Positions 58,845 through 64,000 of a DNA stretch of 64,000 nt are shown piece by piece. Under the pieces are notes generated by a model. It was not told the origin of the DNA. It saw only the letters and a program-made list of their open reading frames with translations, and ran no database searches. The first letter of the stretch is position 1; each line of letters starts with the position of its first letter. Made by a program: the position numbers and the translations under genes. The DNA lies in NCBI GenBank assembly GCA_932294295.1, contig OW028581.1, positions 14,482,162 through 14,546,161 of the forward strand, in the 5' to 3' direction. This DNA comes from Alitta virens. Taxonomy: Eukaryota > Annelida > Polychaeta > Phyllodocida > Nereididae.

Positions 58845-60846
58845 TTTATTTCTTCTGCCATCATTTCTTAAGAAACACATTACTTGTAAATGAGAGGGGT
58901 CTTTCAAATGGAATAATTGAATACAGTTGCACAATAACAATATTACAAATATTGATTTCATAATACAAAGACTAACAAATATTTGGCCAAAGTGAATAAC
59001 TTAATTAAAAATCGTGGTAAAGAGTACAATTTATTACATATTAATTTTCATGTATTTCATATTATAGAATCTTATGAACATTTGTTTAAACTTTCAAATA
59101 ATGGAAAAAAACACTTATTTTTATAATCCCTGCCAATTACAGTAAACACAAGGCCAATTCAAAAAAAAAAAAATTTACAAAGTAAGCAATACGGTAATGG
59201 CAATAATATCAGAGATATGAATTTAAATAGCGTCCTCGAGCTATCTAGATTGATAATATTTTAAAACCAATGGAAAAATTACACTCATTGGATTTAATAT
59301 AAAGTGATGACATGAATTACAAACAAACACCAACTGCAAAATTAAAAAATTAATATTCTCTTCGCAAATTTAAATGTGACATCTTTTGTTTTTTTATCAA
59401 TGAAATAATAAAAAGAAACTATTTAAACATTACTACCTAGAAATAACTCATTATACAAAATTATTTTCATTGCACATAGTCATCAGTTACATTGTCATTT
59501 CCTGCATTACTCGACTACATTTTAAACATTTTTCCTGATACTGATGATATGGTATGTGTGTACTCAGTGAGACCCTTTACAATCCAAAAATCTTAGAAAT
59601 TTAAACTTTCAAATGGATCAGAATGAAAGAACAGATCAAGGGAATGATAAGAGACTTCTCATAATTAATTTGTGCAGTTTAACACGATATAGCGATCACC
59701 CTCGTACATGGCAAAGTTATAGCAAGGCGTCCGCAAAACCGGAGTTGGAAGCTCGACGTTTATCGATGGACACAAAACGGGCAGGAATGCAAACAATACA
59801 CACACAAAATGTTAACACCAAGAATGCTACGCGGATTAAATGTTTCCTATTTATAATGACACAGTTGTAAAAATATAACTACAATAATAAGTTATTTCAG
59901 ATCAACATAAAACATTATATACAACGAGAGAACTGTCTAAGAGTCAATATACATTCATATAGCTTTTCATGAAATGATATCCACAGTTATACAACATTTA
60001 TACTTGGTTATATATTATGATTTGCATCCAAACATGAGTCATGACCACTCACTCCTACCTTAAAATGATCAGAACTGCATCCTTGATTAGTATATTTAAA
60101 TTTATGGAGGATTTCCACTTACATGATAAAATGTTGCATTACGCTTACATGGAAAAATTATCTTTTAGGTTACAAAACTGTACATAGTGCAAGTTGAAAC
60201 ATAAATGTCAAATTGCTATTTTAGCATATAGTAGCAAACTTTTTCGAGGTACATTTGACAATGCCGTACATGTCTCCACATTCTGCATGATCATTTTTAT
60301 TCCAGATTAACGACAAAGAATCTCAGTACAAATCGCACAGATCTTTTTTCATTTGAAAAAATATATATACTGCGCTTGACTGGAACAAAACAAACTTACT
60401 ACATGAAAATCTCACACAAAATTACTTTCATTTGCAAAATTGCAGTTTGGGGGAAAAAAAGTATTATAGCAACAATTTCATTTTGCTTATTCAAATGACA
60501 TAGATCTCACAAATACTAGTCATAGCATCGAAAAGTTTAGAATAAAAAAAAGGGGGCATGCAAAATAAAAACAGAGCTCTAAATCTCAAGCCAACACTGA
60601 GAACTGCATAAGATCATTGGGAAACATTTTTATCAAGACAGTGTTAATGAAGCATCAAGGTTTAAAACTTTTTTGTAGCACATAATATAAACTGAATGTT
60701 CAAAATTTAACAACCTTGCAACATGAGTGGCTGTTACAAAGATTTCCTAATAATCAAACTACAACATCAATGTTAATGTACAAAGTTTGGAAGTTACTTA
60801 ATTAATACAAAATACTAAATTTCCTATATATTTTTGACATGTTTTA
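58845..60846 (-). other. Probable 3' UTR of the GT32 gene
   Basis: About 2 kb of AT-rich DNA downstream of the minus-strand stop codon. An AATAAA on the minus strand lies near 58850-58856 and could end the transcript. A plus-strand frame at 59613-59870 inside it looks like chance. Confidence 0.35.
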
Positions 60847-61932
60847 TCACAACTCTCCTTGGTTGATGAATTTTACACATTCTGCTGCCTCATCGGAGAA
60901 TTTCTTGGCGTGTTTTTGGTGCGAATAGCCAAGGCTTGGCAATATTCGCCTTTGAGTCACACCTTTGGTTGTGCTGGGTCTACATCTTTTAAAAATTGTG
61001 AAAATGATTAAAAATGAAATCACTAATGCAGCGGTGATCAACAACGCTTTTCCATGGTGGTCGAAAAACAGCATGATGGGACCGTCCCAGCTGTGCCACG
61101 TACTGGCGTGTTTGTGGTCCAGATACTTTTTGCTGTGTAGTTCATACGGCAAGACGTGTACTTGGTCCTTGCACGGATAATTCAAGTAAGACCTCCAGAC
61201 ATAAAGGGGACCCGTGCTCATGATGACCGTCCAGTAGGGAGAGATATACCATCTGTTTGATTCGGGTAATCCCTCCGTCATCTGTTTCATGAATCGATGG
61301 TTCTTTTTGGCCATTAAGAAACTGCTCGTAACTCCTACGGGAGCAGTGGCCCCCAGAACTATTTCTGCCTCTTGAGAGACATTATGCAAGATCTTATCCA
61401 ATGGAACTTTGCATTCCATATCCATGTCAAGATATATTCCTCCGAAATGGTAAAGCATAAAATACCGCGCTGCATCTAGCTTTTCCATCGGGTACGGGTA
61501 ATTGTTGTACGTATCTAATATCCAGGGATAATTCTTTTCAACAAACTTATCTATTTCCTTGTGAGTCCACAATTTATACTCATAACCCGGGTTCATTTTT
61601 ATGCAGCCTTGCTGAAGTGTCCGCCATTTTGGTGGAATGTCTTTGGTGGTCCAGATCTGATGAATAATCCGCGGAATCGGATCTTTTTGTCGAGCGCACG
61701 GCTGAATGTGATAGTGAGCAAGGACTTCATTTGGGACTTCTGGTTTGTTGAAAGTCATCATGACACCCAAGAATCCAATTACGATGACATTTATGAGTGC
61801 TGTCAATGTTACAAAGAAGACTATTCGTCTGAGATATTGCGCCCGAGGTGGCCCTCGATCTGTGGCTGACTTCCAGTAGGACATTGTCGGAAGCAGCGGA
61901 AGGACCTGGCGGCATTTGACGAGGCTGAACAT
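60847..61932 (-). CDS. GT32-family glycosyltransferase (DxD, two membrane segments)
   Basis: The 361-residue minus-strand frame is continuous. A TTTTTTCAG acceptor lies 7 bases before the ATG at 61932, so this is the last exon, with 5' UTR exons upstream. A second Met at residue 17 could also start. Residues about 36-60 are a membrane anchor. The Gly_transf_sug core runs IPRIIHQIW (86-94), KLDAARYFMLYHFGGIYLDMD (151-171; D169-x-D171 is the DxD that binds the sugar nucleotide and metal), then STGPL and STWHSWDG. A second hydrophobic segment spans about 296-314, followed by a basic tail. Relatives include the yeast inositol-phosphoceramide mannosyltransferases, which act in the Golgi. Sugar donor and acceptor in animals cannot be told from sequence. 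Confidence 0.92.
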   Translation of the reverse strand: MFSLVKCRQVLPLLPTMSYWKSATDRGPPRAQYLRRIVFFVTLTALINVIVIGFLGVMMTFNKPEVPNEVLAHYHIQPCARQKDPIPRIIHQIWTTKDIPPKWRTLQQGCIKMNPGYEYKLWTHKEIDKFVEKNYPWILDTYNNYPYPMEKLDAARYFMLYHFGGIYLDMDMECKVPLDKILHNVSQEAEIVLGATAPVGVTSSFLMAKKNHRFMKQMTEGLPESNRWYISPYWTVIMSTGPLYVWRSYLNYPCKDQVHVLPYELHSKKYLDHKHASTWHSWDGPIMLFFDHHGKALLITAALVISFLIIFTIFKRCRPSTTKGVTQRRILPSLGYSHQKHAKKFSDEAAECVKFINQGEL

Positions 61933-62689
61933 TGTGATTCTGAAAAAATATTTAAAAAATATATATTTGATATTGAAAACAATTCATCCTCCGGGCTATA
62001 TTATATAATCATCATGTGACTATACAAGCAAACAGAAACTCACGGAGTCAGTCTCAGTGTCAGAGTCAAAGTTAGTTGTCCCAAATTTTTATAATTTTAT
62101 ACTACACTTGCATCAAGTCTGATTCACAAAATATAAATACTTGAATACGTACAATATAACCAATATAATTTGTATCTAATTCTTCACTGAGCCTAATATA
62201 GAGCTATATAGGCCTATATCCCTTTGTGAGCCCAATTTCAGATTTCTGAAGCCTGTTGGCAGTGTTGCATGTTTCGATATTTAGTAGATCTAATAATTTC
62301 CAAGAATAAGATTATTTCCAATCATTGAATCAAGCAAAAATAAAAGGATTTGTGACAAAAATAAAAAATAAAGTAAAATCATGACCATAGGCAACATAAT
62401 TTTTGTTGGGAGTCTTTGTTCTGATTGTTAATCTGTTAATACCTTCCAGAGCCTCTGGTCCTAGACATTCTCACTTCAAACGTGAAAGGTTTCATTGACA
62501 AGTTTTGACGTTTTGTGGTGGAAACGGCCAAGCCCTCACGGCCTCAGAGTTGAAACGTCACTAGTAAAATGTTCTTTTCATTGATCTTCAAATAAGTATC
62601 AAAATCCTTTGACATTATGTATTTTATATCACTTTAACTCATTTGAGCTCCACATATACGCCAAAAAGTGATTTCAGAAAACAATAGAC

Positions 62690-62790
62690 AATCGACGACC
62701 TTGCTGGAGAGACAGAACGTCTGCTTGACAACGTCGTGACGTCATGGTGCACGTGCAATGCCAATGGTGGCGCTGCAAGCAGTTAAATTT
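62690..62790 (-). promoter_or_regulatory. Candidate promoter of the GT32 gene
   Basis: A GC-richer patch about 0.8 kb upstream of the coding exon carries TGACGTCA (62737-62744), CACGTG (62750-62755) and an ATTGG (inverted CCAAT) within 35 bases. This mix is typical of TATA-less animal promoters. It is motif-based only; the non-coding first exon has not been located. Confidence 0.35.
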
Positions 62791-62799
62791 TCATGAAGT

Positions 62800-64000
62800 A
62801 GTATTTTGCCGCTAAAGATAACAGAAAAGTTATTGCTAGACCTGATAAAAATTTAATTAGTATTTTTTATATGCTACAATTTCTTAAATCGTGTGTACAT
62901 TGATCGCTTAGTCTAGTAGGCAGTCTATCCATAAAGTAAAAAAAAATTATATAGGCCTATGTATACATAAAAAAAGAAAAATTCGACCCAATGCTAAAAT
63001 TAAAACAACACGTACAATTGTATAGGCCTAGTTGTCCAACGTGAATCTAAACTAAACCTACCCCAAAGCCGTTATAGGACCCACAAAGTTCAATAATCCA
63101 AAAGATCCCACTGATTCCCACAGGTTAATTATGTTAATCATGTCTAGAAGCATGACCCAGTGCTCAGTCCCAAATAATGTCAGACACATTTCACCTAGAT
63201 AAAATGGCTAGCTCACTGAAATGAAGTATATTTCATATATTCATAAATTCATCAACTATAAACTAAACCATACCTTGAAGAAAATTTGAAAATATGTCAA
63301 AATATATGAAAATAAAATTACTTTAAATAAACAGTAGGTACTTAGGCCCACATATACTTAACTTTAACCAAATTACACCGTGACATTACGCTTGAATATA
63401 CATTGAACACAGAACACACAAAGAATGTAATTATTAACCTTCATGCATGTACTTTGGATAAATTTATTCACATACAAATAACAGCTACTGACCAACCTAA
63501 TAAGTGCAATACCTGTGATCCAACTGACTCATGCTTGGTACCAGTCTTCATTTATAGGCCTCAATCAAATGGGTATGAATCACAACTGAACATTGTTACA
63601 TACAATCAAAATAATAGATTTTGAGTAGGGGAATCCATGCTCTCATGGAATAACAAAGTCTTATCTTCAATTCCATCCCAGGCACTATGATAAGTTTACC
63701 TGAATTTTTAGGTCGCGATGGGTCACGATTTACATTATATTTCTGAAAATTATTTATTTTATTTGACCTTGATTTAGACAGGAATGATCGCCAAATAAGG
63801 ATACGTAAAACCTCGGACAAGAGTTGCAATATTATTTTAGAGAAGTCCTTCCCCCAGGCGTCTAAACGGGACCGGCGTCTATTTGAGATTTAGTTGAGGA
63901 ATCTCATTTTCTATTTTATTGCTTTAATGATATTCATTAATTGTATGTTTCTGAAATATTTCCCGGTTTTCAAACGTTTAGCATACATTGTTCTTAAAAG
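62800..64000. other. Gene-free AT-rich stretch
   Basis: No supported gene. Small frames at 63403-63624 (+) and 63596-63829 (-) overlap in part and have no recognisable content. Confidence 0.5.

Noticed and set aside
59613..59870. A plus-strand 85-codon frame
   Set aside because: It lies in the probable 3' UTR of the GT32 gene on the other strand and shows no family resemblance.

Overview
This is animal nuclear DNA, most likely from a marine invertebrate. Genes are split by GT-AG introns with polypyrimidine-tract acceptors, noncoding DNA is AT-rich, and there is a dense mix of SINEs, a LINE, a DIRS retroelement, Harbinger and other DNA transposons, and MITEs. I cannot name the species. Nothing prokaryotic was seen (no operons, no CRISPR array).

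Three host genes are supported. (1) 4249-10230 (+): a six-exon gene for a 1589-residue lysine-rich protein with two AT-hooks, a Cys/His-rich segment and a C-terminal coiled coil. It has a likely upstream promoter near 2.3 kb and a long AT-rich 3' UTR. I do not recognise the family. (2) 31228-39395 (+): an eight-exon Cys-loop ligand-gated ion channel of the nicotinic-receptor type (444 residues). It is complete from signal peptide to M4 but lacks the usual loop B tryptophan and the loop C cysteine pair. (3) 60847-61932 (-): a GT32 glycosyltransferase with a DxD motif and two membrane segments, 361 residues in one coding exon. A short THAP-type exon at 46865-46941 is the only other host-like coding signal.

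Most of the rest is mobile DNA. 16.1-21.8 kb is a decayed DIRS element (gag, RT/RNase H, tyrosine recombinase, inverted termini, internal complementary region), itself hit by a LINE fragment and a SINE with a 15-bp target duplication. 42.6-45.9 kb is a decayed DNA transposon whose transposase ends in a PHD finger and carries a 27-bp coding minisatellite. 46.3-46.7 and 50.2-50.6 kb are two inverted copies of one MITE, each with its own 10-11 bp target duplication. 48.5-49.5 kb is a TTAA-flanked Kolobok-like element. 51.6-56.3 kb is a PIF/Harbinger element with TTA duplications, 45-bp perfect terminal repeats and both genes open.

A pattern runs through the window. Several MITEs unrelated in sequence (3.2-4.0, 14.1-15.0, 32.6-33.7, 36.0-36.6 and 41.6-42.3 kb) are built alike: each end carries a short array of an element-specific motif, the two arrays point in opposite directions, and where ends are clear the flank is TA. 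Five copies of a tRNA-headed SINE and several copies of two other SINE-like families are scattered between 14 and 49 kb. The three introns and one long 5' intron of the host genes have absorbed many of these insertions without touching an exon.
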